Source of the DNA: CAYFQB01 sp964345225 | GTDB lineage: Bacteria; Nitrospirota; Thermodesulfovibrionia; Thermodesulfovibrionales; UBA6898 | Assembly: GCA_964345225.1 (NCBI GenBank) | Contig: CAYFQB010000076.1 | Span: 1 to 64,000, forward strand | DNA: 64,000 nt | Direction: 5' to 3' | In this document: positions 15,481 through 25,400 of the stretch, piece by piece | How the letters are laid out: every line of letters starts with the position of its first letter | Numbering within the stretch: the first letter of the stretch is position 1 | Made by a program: the position numbers and the translations under genes | Notes under the pieces: generated by a model | Database searches by the model: none | Seen by the model: only the letters and a program-made list of their open reading frames with translations | What the model was told of the DNA's origin: nothing

Positions 15481-16104
15481 ATGGACTTAATTAAGGCACT
15501 CAGGGAAAGGCGTTCAATCAAATATTTTGAGACAGGCAGAGATATTTCTGACGAAAAAATCAGGGAGTTGCTTGAAATCTCGAATCTTTCACCTTCGTCT
15601 TTTAATCTCCAGCCGTGGAGAGTAATTGTGGTTAAAACTCCAGAACGAAAAAAGGTTTTAAGACGGTGTGCATTTGACCAGCCCAAAGCAGAGGAGGCAT
15701 CTGCGGTATTGATTATTATTGCAGATCCTAATGCTGTCGAGCAAAATATGGGAATGATGCTTGATAGCTGGCAGGAGTTGGGTTATATCAAGCCGGAAAT
15801 GAGAGAGACATATACCGGTATTGCAAAAAATCTGTACGGCCCGGAAGACAGCCTGAAGAGGAAAATTTTTGCGACTAAAAATGCATCCTTATTTGCAATG
15901 AGCCTGATGACTGCGGCAAGGGGTTTTGGTCTGGAGACGCACCCGATGGATGGATTTGACGATGAATGTATAAAGAAGGAATTTAATATTCCTGATGACA
16001 AGATAATCCCAATGCTAATAGCTGTTGGGTATCTCCGACCTGGTGTTACACTCCTTCCACGGGCGTTCAGAAGAGGCATAGACGAATTTGTAAGGTTTGA
16101 ATAA
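15481..16104 (+). CDS. Nitroreductase-family FMN oxidoreductase
   Basis: A 207-residue protein of the nitroreductase fold. The N-terminal signature LRERRSIKYFE and SNLSPSSFNLQPWRV bind FMN. MSLMTAARGFGLETHPMDGF is the second conserved segment, and PMLIAVGYLRPG the third. The family reduces nitroaromatics, quinones or flavins with NAD(P)H; the physiological substrate here cannot be read from sequence. It stands alone, flanked on both sides by repeats. Confidence 0.88.
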   Translation: MDLIKALRERRSIKYFETGRDISDEKIRELLEISNLSPSSFNLQPWRVIVVKTPERKKVLRRCAFDQPKAEEASAVLIIIADPNAVEQNMGMMLDSWQELGYIKPEMRETYTGIAKNLYGPEDSLKRKIFATKNASLFAMSLMTAARGFGLETHPMDGFDDECIKKEFNIPDDKIIPMLIAVGYLRPGVTLLPRAFRRGIDEFVRFE

Positions 16105-16139
16105 CTCGTAAAAAGAATAGTAACCCTAAAAGCAAAGAT

Positions 16140-16345
16140 CAAAGGAAAGTAAGGGGTAACCCTTCGACAGGCTGAGGACTAAAAAAGTAGGAAGTAAAAA
16201 GCAAAGCAAAAATAGTTTCTTTAGTTAGTTTAGTTTTTTTGGTTTCTTTAGTTTAAACCAGATAAACCAAATAAACAAAACAAACCAGAAGAACCAGATT
16301 ACGAAACGGACCATGTAAAGTAGAAAAGCTTACTTGACAGGGCAG
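16140..16345. repeat. Mosaic intergenic repeat, inverted relative to 26320-26500
   Basis: Non-coding. The stretch AAAAATAGTTTCTTTAGTTAG and the following GTTT-rich tract around TTTAAACC are the reverse complement of 26440-26500. GTAGAAAAGCTTACTTGACAGGGC (16318-16341) is the reverse complement of 26335-26360. The two loci therefore carry the same element in opposite orientation. From 16346 to 16396 nothing else is seen. Confidence 0.6.
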
Positions 16346-16396
16346 ATGTCGTTATCTTAACCGTTTGTTAGTCAAATTAACAAGGTATCTAAAATG

Positions 16397-16459
16397 CTAA
16401 CAGGAATTCTTGCACTTACAAGTGATTGAAGTCTTCCTGGAGACCTTTTTTATTTTCAT
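16397..16459 (-). CDS. 20-residue Cys-tailed peptide, candidate RiPP precursor
   Basis: A tiny gene on the same strand as, and 58 bases downstream of, the radical SAM/SPASM gene. The sequence is a basic leader (MKIKKVSRKTSIT) followed by a CKCKNSC tail and TAG. A purine-rich ribosome binding site (AAGGGGGG) ends about 8 bases before the ATG, the same style as at several strong genes in this window. Three cysteines in the last seven residues next to a maturase with a PqqD-like domain suggest a modified peptide. It is very short, so chance cannot be excluded. Confidence 0.4.
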   Translation of the reverse strand: MKIKKVSRKTSITCKCKNSC

Positions 16460-16517
16460 TGATAATGCCCCCCTTCTTAGGAAAATCAGGGCTTCATACC
16501 CGGCTTTATTTCATATT

Positions 16518-17648
16518 TTAAATTATATCATAAAGAGCACATCTGTAAAGGTCTTTTCCGAGCGGGTCACCGGAAAGCCATGCCCTGTATCTGCATCCAC
16601 CTCTGCAGGATTCAATATACTCGCAATCACATTTCAGTTCATCAAGTCTGACAGGATTTATCCTCTGCCAGCATTCCTTAAGACCGTCATCAATTGTTCC
16701 GACAGAATTATCCGAGTAGAAGGTGCATCTTGAGACCCTCCCGTCTGCCGATACAGACATAAGATGCAAACCGCATGCATAACCTGGTGCCCCTTCGTGG
16801 AGTCCGCCACCGTAACCGTATCTGAGGTATTTTCCACCCTGCTCTGGAGATATCTGAAACTCGGCATTTTCTTTCAGTCTGCCAGTTATACACGGCACAT
16901 CCACTGCCCAGTCTTTTATACCCATATTTGTAAACAGTCTTTGCATTTCATCAAAGTCCCCTAGATTTTTTGCATGAACCATTGTTGACACAGAAACTTC
17001 AAAACCAGAATCAAGAGCACGCTCGATAGCATCCATTGATGATCTGAAATTACCTTTTCCCCTGATTGCATCGTGAGAGTCTTCAAGACCGTCTATGCTG
17101 AACTGAATCTCGTTAACATTGAGATTTCGAAGAATCTTTTTGCCTAAAAGAAATCCATTTGTGAAGAGTATTTTCCTTAAAAAAAATTCCGGGAGCATTC
17201 TATTGATTTCATCAAACTTGCTATGGAGAAGGGGCTCACCCCCCGTTATAAGGACCCTTAATCCCTGCATTTTTTCTAATTCTCTTAAAATATTGCGTAT
17301 CTGCTCGATAGAAAGTTCATGGTGGCCCTTATCTGCAATATAACAATGCCTGCATCTGAGGTTGCATTTATCCGTGATCTGCAGTTCGAGATATCTTAGA
17401 GAAGGTTCGGGGGATTTTAACAGGGGAGGTCTTTTCAAAAAGACACTTTCTTCTGTCAGTATGCTTTCCTTAATACAATAATCAACAAATTCATTATTAT
17501 CGGAATTGCATCCTTTTTCAGAAGCACATTTTTTGAAAAATTCAAAGGAATCATTATCAAGCTCATAAAGTTCATCCTTTTTAATATTGTAAACGGATGG
17601 TGACTCGATCCATTTGAGGACAGATTCTTTCGATAAAAAGTAGCTCAT
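16518..17648 (-). CDS. Radical SAM/SPASM maturase with N-terminal PqqD-like domain
   Basis: A 376-residue enzyme. Residues about 1-75 resemble the PqqD-type precursor-recognition winged helix (VYNIKKDELYELDNDSFEFF). The radical SAM core has CNLRCRHC near residue 93, then ITGGEPLL and IQFSIDGLEDSHD. The C-terminal SPASM region has cysteines in GYACGLHL, VSRCTFY, CDCEYIESCRGGC and a late RCALYD, enough for two auxiliary clusters. A fused recognition domain plus SPASM is typical of RiPP maturases. The tiny peptide gene at 16397-16459 just downstream is the candidate substrate. Confidence 0.85.
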   Translation of the reverse strand: MSYFLSKESVLKWIESPSVYNIKKDELYELDNDSFEFFKKCASEKGCNSDNNEFVDYCIKESILTEESVFLKRPPLLKSPEPSLRYLELQITDKCNLRCRHCYIADKGHHELSIEQIRNILRELEKMQGLRVLITGGEPLLHSKFDEINRMLPEFFLRKILFTNGFLLGKKILRNLNVNEIQFSIDGLEDSHDAIRGKGNFRSSMDAIERALDSGFEVSVSTMVHAKNLGDFDEMQRLFTNMGIKDWAVDVPCITGRLKENAEFQISPEQGGKYLRYGYGGGLHEGAPGYACGLHLMSVSADGRVSRCTFYSDNSVGTIDDGLKECWQRINPVRLDELKCDCEYIESCRGGCRYRAWLSGDPLGKDLYRCALYDII

Positions 17649-17746
17649 TATTATTTATTATTATACAGCACATCAGATTTTTGATATGATTAATATCAGG
17701 GGTTATACATCGAAAATCAGCATAAAGAAAGAGCAGCTTATTTAAG

Positions 17747-18094
17747 GTGCAAGTTAGAGAGTCAACAATTAAAGTTTGTAAAAATTATTGTCATTATTAT
17801 AAACCTGCAAAAGACGAAAAGCTGGCCTGCAAGGGTTTACTGGTTATAGAGAGAATAATTGAAAATGGCGGAGAGATACCTCTTGACATGTTAGACCTAT
17901 CTGCAAAGTCAGACCGGATTATAAATCATAATACCAAAGAGATTCTTTTTAAGAATATCTGCATATCCTGTCCTTTTTATGAAAGTGATTGTGATTTTGC
18001 AGAACAGAAAGAAGATTCCAAGCCATGCGGTGGTTTTATATTCCTTGGACTTCTCCTTGAAGAGGATATTATTTCTGTTGATGATATTGTCTAA
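17747..18094 (+). CDS. Cys-rich small protein, function unknown
   Basis: A 115-residue protein read from GTG. Cysteines are in KVCKNYCHYYKP, LACKGL, NICISCPFYESDCDF and PCGGFIF, nine in all, suggesting an Fe-S or zinc centre split between the N- and C-terminal halves. The final hydrophobic stretch (FIFLGLLLEEDIIS) is probably a helix rather than a membrane span. It is divergent from the radical SAM gene and upstream of the cupin gene. I do not recognise the family. Confidence 0.55.
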   Translation: MQVRESTIKVCKNYCHYYKPAKDEKLACKGLLVIERIIENGGEIPLDMLDLSAKSDRIINHNTKEILFKNICISCPFYESDCDFAEQKEDSKPCGGFIFLGLLLEEDIISVDDIV

Positions 18095-18118
18095 ATAGTA
18101 TAGTCTGTTGTAGCTGAA

Positions 18119-18469
18119 ATGGAAATATACGATATATCAGAACTTGCTTTGAAGAATAATGGTGAATATGTACTTGGCTCATCAGACCTGAACACCCATG
18201 CATGCTATTTTATTTATGGCGTTCTGGATCAGGATGAAAAAGGAAGATTAATCAGGCCGGGCAAGGGACATGAGGAAATAGTATGTCTCATAAGCGGAGA
18301 TATTCTGCTTCACGGAGAATCTGAAACCTTCAGCCTGAAACAGGGACAGGCATTCTACCTCAAGGGAGAAGAGACATATTTGATGGATAATACCGGTAAG
18401 CATAAGGCAGTCTATGTGATTTCCGGCGGACACAGCTCAGGTGTTAGCCATTCACATGAAGGTCATTAG
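18119..18469 (+). CDS. Cupin-domain protein
   Basis: A 116-residue single-domain cupin. Motif 1 is approximated by GKGHEEIVCLISGDILLHGE and motif 2 by LKQGQAFYLKGEETYLMDN. The tail is His-rich (GHSSGVSHSHEGH), which could bind an additional metal. Cupins of this size act as metal-binding sensors or small enzymes; no specific role can be assigned. It precedes the ferritin-like and korAB genes in the same direction. Confidence 0.75.
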   Translation: MEIYDISELALKNNGEYVLGSSDLNTHACYFIYGVLDQDEKGRLIRPGKGHEEIVCLISGDILLHGESETFSLKQGQAFYLKGEETYLMDNTGKHKAVYVISGGHSSGVSHSHEGH

Positions 18470-18505
18470 CATTAATATTCAACCATTACATATTGAGAGG
18501 GGGAA

Positions 18506-18976
18506 ATGGAAAAGTTTTCAATAATGGAAGTTATTGAGCAGGCTACTCAGACAGAGAAACTTGGTGCCCATTTTTACAACAGGATGGCAGATAAATTCAA
18601 AGATAATCAGGAAATTAAAAAACTCTTTGAGACCCTTGAAGACAAAGAATTACAGCATGAAGAGACCTTCTCCTCAATGAAAGAAAAAGTTGATGATAAG
18701 GATGTAGAGGGATGGGAAGAGGTTTCCCAATACCTGAGGGCTATCGTTGAGTCAGCATTTTTCCTTGGTAAAGATAAAGCTTTAACTTCTATTGAAAGTG
18801 TAAAGACAGTTTCAGAGGCTGTCGATTATGCCCTGGGATTCGAAAAGGAGACCCTGCTTTATTATCAGGTAATGCGAGATGTTATAAAAGAGAAAAAAAC
18901 TATTGATGAAATTATAAATGAGGAGAAAAGCCATATTGTATGGCTTAACAGATTCAGGCAGAACATTGCCAGATAA
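18506..18976 (+). CDS. Ferritin-like (rubrerythrin-type) diiron protein
   Basis: A 156-residue four-helix protein with rubrerythrin-like iron motifs: EVIEQATQTEKLGAHFY, LEDKELQHEETF, YALGFEKETLLYYQV and INEEKSHIVWL. There is no rubredoxin domain. A strong GAGAGGGGG ribosome binding site precedes it. It lies 5 bases before the KorA-like gene, so it is probably co-expressed with the oxygen-sensitive ferredoxin oxidoreductase and may protect it from peroxide, which is inference from context. Confidence 0.8.
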   Translation: MEKFSIMEVIEQATQTEKLGAHFYNRMADKFKDNQEIKKLFETLEDKELQHEETFSSMKEKVDDKDVEGWEEVSQYLRAIVESAFFLGKDKALTSIESVKTVSEAVDYALGFEKETLLYYQVMRDVIKEKKTIDEIINEEKSHIVWLNRFRQNIAR

Positions 18977-18981
18977 TATCG

Positions 18982-20706
18982 ATGGACTATACAATCAAGA
19001 TAGGCGGTGAGGCAGGGCAGGGCATACAGACGATAGGGGATACTCTTGCAAAAGTCTTCTCAAGGGCAGGGTATCATGTATTTACCCATCAGGATTACGA
19101 GTCTCGCATAAGAGGCGGCCATAATTTCTTTCAAATCAGATTCTCGGATAAACCTGTAATGGCATCAAGGGACAGTATTGATATTCTGGTTGCCCTTGAC
19201 AGGGAGAGTATAGAGCAGCATAAAAATCAACTCTCAGAAAACGGACAGATAATATTTGATTCATCTGCTTTAAAACAGAAACATGAAGAGCAGCATTTTT
19301 TCGATATCCCGTTTGTAAATTTGGCAATAGAGCATGGCGGGAATAAAATAATGGCAAACACTGTTGCGGTTGGTGCTGTTCTTGGCATGCTGGGAATGGA
19401 TCTTGATATACTCCATGAAATAATAAAGGGTACATTCATAAAGAAAGGCGAAGCTGTTATAACAGCCAATATCGCTTCTGCTACAGCAGGACATGATTTT
19501 GCCATTAAAAAATGTCTTAGGTGTTCATTTTCTGCTGCACAGAGGGCGAAACCTAAGATGATGATCACGGGTATTGAGGCAATAGGATTTGGTGCTATTG
19601 CTTCAGGCTGCAGATTTTATTCAGCATATCCAATGACGCCATCAACCGGGATTATGAATTATATTGCAGGCAGGGAAAAGGAATACGGAATAATTGTGGA
19701 GCAGGCAGAGGATGAAATAGCTGCCATTAACATGGTGCTTGGAGCATCCTTTGCGGGGGTAAGAGCTATGACAGGCACATCAGGAGGTGGTTTTGCCCTG
19801 ATGGTTGAAGGGCTTTCACTTGCTGCAATGACAGAGACACCCATTGTTATAGCACTTGGGCAGAGGCCAGGCCCTGCCACAGGCTTTCCTACAAGGACAG
19901 AGCAGGGTGAACTGCTGTTTTCCCTTTACACTGCCCACGGAGAATTTCCAAGGGTTGTCTTTGCTCCCGGCACACCTGAGCAGGCTTTTTATCTGACCAA
20001 TAAAGCGTTCGATCTGGCTGAAAAATACCAGATTCCTGCCATTGTCATTTTTGACCAGTATCTTGCTGACTCGGAGTGGACAGATGAAGGATTCGATCTA
20101 AGGAGGATTAAATTTACAGATTACAGGCTGAGAGGAGAAGCGTTTAAAAACCTTTCAGAATACAGGAGACATGCCTTTACTGACAGCGGTGTTTCGCCTC
20201 TTGGAGTCCCGGGAGATTCAAGACATCTTGTTGTAACTGACAGTGATGAACACGACGAAGAAGGCCATATTGTTGAGGATGCTGATACAAGGACAAAAAT
20301 GGTACAAAAAAGATTATTCAAGAAGATACCTCTTATCGCTGAAGAGATTGACCAGCCACTTGTTTACGGAGATAGCGCATCTGAGATAGTAATTGTTGGC
20401 TGGGGGTCAACTTACGGTGTTCTGAAAGAGGCGGTTGATGAATTATCAAAGGACAATAAAATTGCAATGCTTCATTTCAGCGAAATCTATCCGTTCCCAT
20501 CGATAGAAAAGTATGATTATCTGGATATCCTAAAGAACGCAAAACTGACCATCTGCATTGAAAATAATGCGACAGGACAGTTTGCAAGCCTTGTAAGAGC
20601 AGAGACAGGATATGAATTCAAGGCCAAGATTAATAGATATGATGGAAGACCTTTTACATTGGAGAGATTACTGGGAGAAATAAATGTCGAGATTGGAAGA
20701 CTATAA
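18982..20706 (+). CDS. korA: 2-oxoacid:ferredoxin oxidoreductase, gamma-alpha fused subunit
   Basis: A 574-residue subunit with the gamma domain first (GGEAGQGIQTIGDTLAK, ESRIRGGHNFF) and the alpha domain from about residue 195 (SAYPMTPSTGI, EQAEDEIAAINM, GTSGGGFALMVEGL). It oxidises a 2-oxoacid (2-oxoglutarate or a similar acid) to the acyl-CoA with reduction of ferredoxin, together with the beta subunit encoded next. The gene symbol follows the usual gamma-alpha plus beta layout; substrate specificity is not proven. No delta (ferredoxin) subunit is present nearby. Confidence 0.88.
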   Translation: MDYTIKIGGEAGQGIQTIGDTLAKVFSRAGYHVFTHQDYESRIRGGHNFFQIRFSDKPVMASRDSIDILVALDRESIEQHKNQLSENGQIIFDSSALKQKHEEQHFFDIPFVNLAIEHGGNKIMANTVAVGAVLGMLGMDLDILHEIIKGTFIKKGEAVITANIASATAGHDFAIKKCLRCSFSAAQRAKPKMMITGIEAIGFGAIASGCRFYSAYPMTPSTGIMNYIAGREKEYGIIVEQAEDEIAAINMVLGASFAGVRAMTGTSGGGFALMVEGLSLAAMTETPIVIALGQRPGPATGFPTRTEQGELLFSLYTAHGEFPRVVFAPGTPEQAFYLTNKAFDLAEKYQIPAIVIFDQYLADSEWTDEGFDLRRIKFTDYRLRGEAFKNLSEYRRHAFTDSGVSPLGVPGDSRHLVVTDSDEHDEEGHIVEDADTRTKMVQKRLFKKIPLIAEEIDQPLVYGDSASEIVIVGWGSTYGVLKEAVDELSKDNKIAMLHFSEIYPFPSIEKYDYLDILKNAKLTICIENNATGQFASLVRAETGYEFKAKINRYDGRPFTLERLLGEINVEIGRL

Positions 20707-21535
20707 AGGACAGACACCTGCATGGTGTCCCGGATGCGGGAATTTCAGCATCCTCAAGACATTTAAGGATGCATTGGTTGAACTGGATATAGAACCGTAT
20801 CAATTAACAATCGTCTCAGGGATAGGTCAAGGTGCAAAGATGCCACACTATCTCAAATGTAATACCTTTAACGGTTTACACGGACGGACACTTCCGGTTG
20901 CAACGGGTATAAGGCTTTCCAATCATGAAATGCTTGTGATTGCAGTGGCTGGGGATGGAGACTGTTACGGTGAAGGAGGAAACCACCTGCTGCATGCCAT
21001 GAGAAGAAATATTAATATAAAGCTTTTTGTGCATGATAACCAGATATACGGGCTAACAAAAGGACAGGCTTCTCCCACAAGCATGGAAGGTATGAAGACA
21101 AAGAACCAGCCTTTTGGAGTATTTTCTGAACAGCTGAACCCAATTGCACTGGCTGTAGCCCTCGACTGCAGTTTTGTTGCAAGAGGGTCTGCCGGAGATA
21201 CTGAGCACCTGAAGTGGTTGATTACAGAGGCGATAAAACATAAAGGATTCACACTTATTGATATTCTGCAACCATGTGTAACTTTTAATAAAATTAATAC
21301 ATATGAATGGTACAGGCAGAGAGTTTACAGGATAGAACCTGAATACAATCCTCAAGATAGGGGTGAGGCTTTTAAAAGGTCACTTGAATGGGGGAACCGG
21401 ATTCCCATAGGGATAATCTATAAAAATAACCGCCCTGTATATGAAGATAGAATACCCGTGATAAAGGATATTTCTCTTTTAAAACAATCTTTTGACGTTT
21501 CGAAATTAGAGGACACTCTAAAGGAGTTCTATTAA
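20684..21535 (+). CDS. korB: 2-oxoacid:ferredoxin oxidoreductase, beta subunit (TPP-binding)
   Basis: A 283-residue beta subunit overlapping the alpha gene by 23 bases, implying translational coupling. The Fe-S cysteines are in WCPGCGNF near residue 15 and in the later QPCVTF. The thiamine diphosphate motif is GDGDCYGEGGNH with DNQIYGLTKGQASPT. Length is typical for two-subunit KorAB/OorB-type enzymes. It completes the catalytic core with the upstream subunit. Confidence 0.9.
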   Translation: MSRLEDYKGQTPAWCPGCGNFSILKTFKDALVELDIEPYQLTIVSGIGQGAKMPHYLKCNTFNGLHGRTLPVATGIRLSNHEMLVIAVAGDGDCYGEGGNHLLHAMRRNINIKLFVHDNQIYGLTKGQASPTSMEGMKTKNQPFGVFSEQLNPIALAVALDCSFVARGSAGDTEHLKWLITEAIKHKGFTLIDILQPCVTFNKINTYEWYRQRVYRIEPEYNPQDRGEAFKRSLEWGNRIPIGIIYKNNRPVYEDRIPVIKDISLLKQSFDVSKLEDTLKEFY

Positions 21536-21546
21536 CCACTTTTATC

Positions 21547-21999
21547 ATGATAATAGATAAACAGGCAATAGCGTATCTGAGACCGGTACATGGCTTCTAT
21601 AATATCGTTGTGATGTTTCTGTTCATGTATCAGGGCTGGCTTGGAATTAAAATAAGGAAAGGAAGAAAGTCAGGTAAACAGTCAATTAAGGCCGTTAAGA
21701 GGCACAGAAAGGCAGGGCCGGTTCTGGTATTAATGGGTATTTTTGGATATCTGGCCGGAAATACACTGGTTTATCTTGACCACGGACATTTTCTGGAACA
21801 TTCCCTGCATTTTATTACAGGATCATTTATTGTGCTTTCTATAATTACTACATTTTTCATCTCAAGGAGGATAAAATCTCCTGAATCACCCTGGAGATTT
21901 CCACATTTCAGGCTCGGCATATTAATTATATGTCTTTATCTTATTCAGGTATTTCTGGGATTGTGGATTCTTATATTGCGTGTTGATACATTTAATTAA
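21547..21999 (+). CDS. Four-helix membrane protein, DUF4079/cytochrome b561-like
   Basis: A 150-residue integral membrane protein with four hydrophobic segments (about residues 16-33, 58-75, 90-108 and 124-146). Histidines in PVHGFYN, RHRKAG, DHGHFLEHSLHF and FPHF are placed near helix ends, as in heme-b-binding membrane proteins. It starts 11 bases after korB and could be a membrane electron-transfer partner. The family assignment is tentative. Confidence 0.6.
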   Translation: MIIDKQAIAYLRPVHGFYNIVVMFLFMYQGWLGIKIRKGRKSGKQSIKAVKRHRKAGPVLVLMGIFGYLAGNTLVYLDHGHFLEHSLHFITGSFIVLSIITTFFISRRIKSPESPWRFPHFRLGILIICLYLIQVFLGLWILILRVDTFN

Positions 22000-22487
22000 A
22001 TATCTTATCTGTAGCTTGAGCATCGCGAGATATAGTTTTTTAAATTTTATTATTTATATTTTAAGAACCACCCGTTAGAAGAAAATGTCTATACTTTCTA
22101 AAGGGGGTAAACCCCGTTAGAAAAACTTCGCCCTTCTAATGGGGTGAAATATATAAAAATTATACCTTTCATATAAACAAACATCTTCTATGCACATCTA
22201 ATTTACCCCGTAAAGTAAACCATGTCATTTTTTACGGGAATTACTTTAATAAACTGATGAAAGTACCCGATAAATAGGGAATAATTATAGTATAGTAAAA
22301 AAATCTGTTTTTATTTATAATTACATCTAAAGGTGCTTAAAACATAAACAGCAAAAATTTTAAATTTAAATCATTAATTGCCTGATTAGTGGTATATTCT
22401 TGCAAATTAGTTTAAAAATTGATAGCCTTTTGAAGATGTATCTGATTTGTTTTCATTACTTTGCTGCCAGTTTTTTAGGTATTCAAA
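22000..22487. repeat. Intergenic with CCCCGTTAGAA palindromes
   Basis: Between 22068 and 22145 two palindromic units occur (CCCGTTAGAAG with CTTTCTAAAGGGGGT, and ACCCCGTTAGAAAA with CTTCTAATGGGGT). A third lies at 22203-22240 (TTACCCCGTAAAG with TTTTTTACGGG). The rest, to the kinase start at 22488, is AT-rich with no further recognisable signal. Confidence 0.55.
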
Positions 22488-25400
22488 ATGAAAGATGAAT
22501 TAAAGACAAAAAAACAGCTCATTAGTGAGCTAAAAGTACTTCGCAAACAAATTAAAAAACTTGAAAAATCCGGTTCCAATTACAAAAAGTCTGCCGATAT
22601 ATATCAGGAATGTTTAGATAGATGTAGCACTTTTTTACAAAACGAACCCAACCCTGCTTTAATCATAGATAACAAAGGTAGATATATCGACTGCAATGAA
22701 ACTGCCTTAAGATTTTTAGAATGCGCAAGAGATGAGTTGTTAAAAAAGAGTGTATATGATTATATCGCCCCTGGCGATGATGAAAAACAGCTATTAAAAG
22801 AACACAAAAAACTATGGAAAGAAGGTGGTATTGCTGAAACTGATTACTACATCAACGGAAAAATCAAGACACTGAATTTATCCATAACCCCTATTATGTG
22901 GGGTACTAAAAAAGCAGTTTTAGTAATAGGCAAAGAAAGCACTGAAATTAAATATCTGGACCATTTATCAGAGTCATTGCTTGATAAAATTATAACAGGT
23001 GTTTCAATGATAAATGCAAAAATGGAGATTGTGTGGATAAATAAGAGTCTAAGAGATTGTTTCCCAAATATAGATGTCAGAAAAAAGCCGATATGTTATG
23101 GGTCATTCTATTCTCCACCCAAAAAGGAGATATGTGATTACTGTCCAGTAATAAAAGCATTTAAAACTGGAAAGGTTTATTCTTCAGAAACAGGTATTTG
23201 TGCAGATGGAAGAATATACAATGTAGTTGCAGTGCCTGTTAAAGACGTGAGTGGTATGACAAATTATGTAGTTGAAAATGTAATAGACATAACAGAAGAG
23301 AAGAAGGCAGCGGAAGCAGTTGAGCTTGAACACAGAAAGATGATGTCTATATTCGACAATATTGATGAGGTTGTTTACGTTAGCGATCCTGATTCCCATG
23401 AGATATTGTATGCAAATTATGTTGTTAAAAAACAGTTTGGAGATGTAGTTGGTCAGAAGTGTTATAAGGTTTTTCAGAATATGGATTTTCCATGTGACTT
23501 TTGTACCAATAAATTTATTTTTGGAAAGAATGTAGGCAAACCATATATCTGGGAATTCAGGAACAGAATGAATAATCGCTGGTACCGTTGTATTGACAAG
23601 GCTATACGCTGGACTGACGGACGGATGGTTCGTTACGAAATGGCTATTGATATCAACAACAAAAAAGAGATAGAAATTGCACTGATAGATTCTCAAGAAA
23701 AATACCGTGATCTGTATGACAATGCTCCGGATATGTATCATTCAATTGACAATAACGGGGTAATAATAGATTGCAATTTAACCGAGGCAAGAATGCTCGG
23801 CTATGAAATAGAAGAGATTGTCGGCAGACATATTACCGACTTTTTTACAGAGGAATCCACCAGACTTTTTTATGAAGATTTTCCAAAGTTGAATTATGAG
23901 AAAACTCAATTAAATCTGGAGAGGGAATTCGTCAGAAAAGACGGCACTACATTTCCAGCCAGTCTGAATGTTTATTCCGAGTTTAATGAAAACGGAGAAT
24001 TAATCAAAACAAAGACGATTGCAAGGGATATAACCCTGCAGAAGCAGGCAGAGAAGGCTTTAAAGGAAAGCGAAGCCACCAAGAGGTCCATTTTGGAAGC
24101 TGCACCGATAGTAATTGGTCTTGTTCAAAACGGACTTTTTAGCTGGGTGAATGATAAAATGAATGAATTGTTGGGGTATGTCGAGGATGAGTTATACGGA
24201 AAGAGCGAGAGAATTTTATACGAAAGTGTTAAAGAATTCAAGCGCATAAAAAAGCAAAGGGATGAGAGCTTACTTAAGCATGGAAGCAGTAATATAGAGA
24301 CCCAGTGGAAATGCAAAGACGGTGGAATAATTAATATATATTTGAGATCAGCCGCTGTCAATCCGTCAGACATTTCACAAAGCGTGATATTTACAGCAGT
24401 AGACATTACCGAGCTTAAGCTTGCCGAAGAAGCTTTAATGACAAGCGAAGAGAGATACCGGGTGCTTTTCGAAGACTCCAGAGACACAGTTTATATTACT
24501 ACCCGTGACGGTACTTTCCTTGAGATCAATAAGGCTGGACTGGAACTCTTTGGCTACAACAGAAAAGAGATTGTTGGGCAGAGTGCTTTTAAAATATATG
24601 TCAACCCTGATGACAGAACTAAGTTTCAGAATGAGATAGAGAAAAATGGATATGTGAGAGATTATGAAATAAAATTTCGCAAGAAGGATGGTACAGAGGT
24701 GAACTGCCTGCTCACTTCAACTCTCTGGAAAACAGTTGATGGAAGAGTTCTCGGATACCAGGGTATGATACGGGATGTTACCGAGCGGCGGAGGATGGAG
24801 GAAGAACTTTTCAGGGTTGAAAAACTCGAATCAATAGGGATTTTAGCTGGGGGTATTGCCCACGATTTCAATAACATCCTTACCGCAATTTTAGGTAACA
24901 TTACTCTTGCAACGATGTATACAAAACCCGAAGACGAACTTTTTAAGAGATTGATAGAGTCTGAGAAGGCTGTCCTGCGTGCAAAGGATTTGACCCAGCA
25001 ACTGCTGACTTTTTCCAAGGGTGGGGTGCCTATCAAGAAAACAGTATCTATCGGTGAATTAATAAGAGATTCAACGAGTTTTGCACTAAGGGGTTCAAAT
25101 GTCAAATGTGAATTTATGTTTCCGGAGAACCTCTGGCCGGTTGAAATTGATGAAGGACAGATAAGCCAGGTGATTAATAATTTGGTTATTAATGCTGACC
25201 AGGCAATGCCCGAGGGAGGGACGATTGAGATTGTTGCTGAAAATAAAACTATCGAATATGAAAGTAGCCAGTCTCTTTCTGAGGGACGGTATGTTGAGAT
25301 AACCATTAAGGATATGGGTATAGGTATACAAAAAGAGCATCTGCAAAAGATATTTGATCCGTATTTTACCACCAAACAGAAAGGTAGCGGTCTCGGGCTT

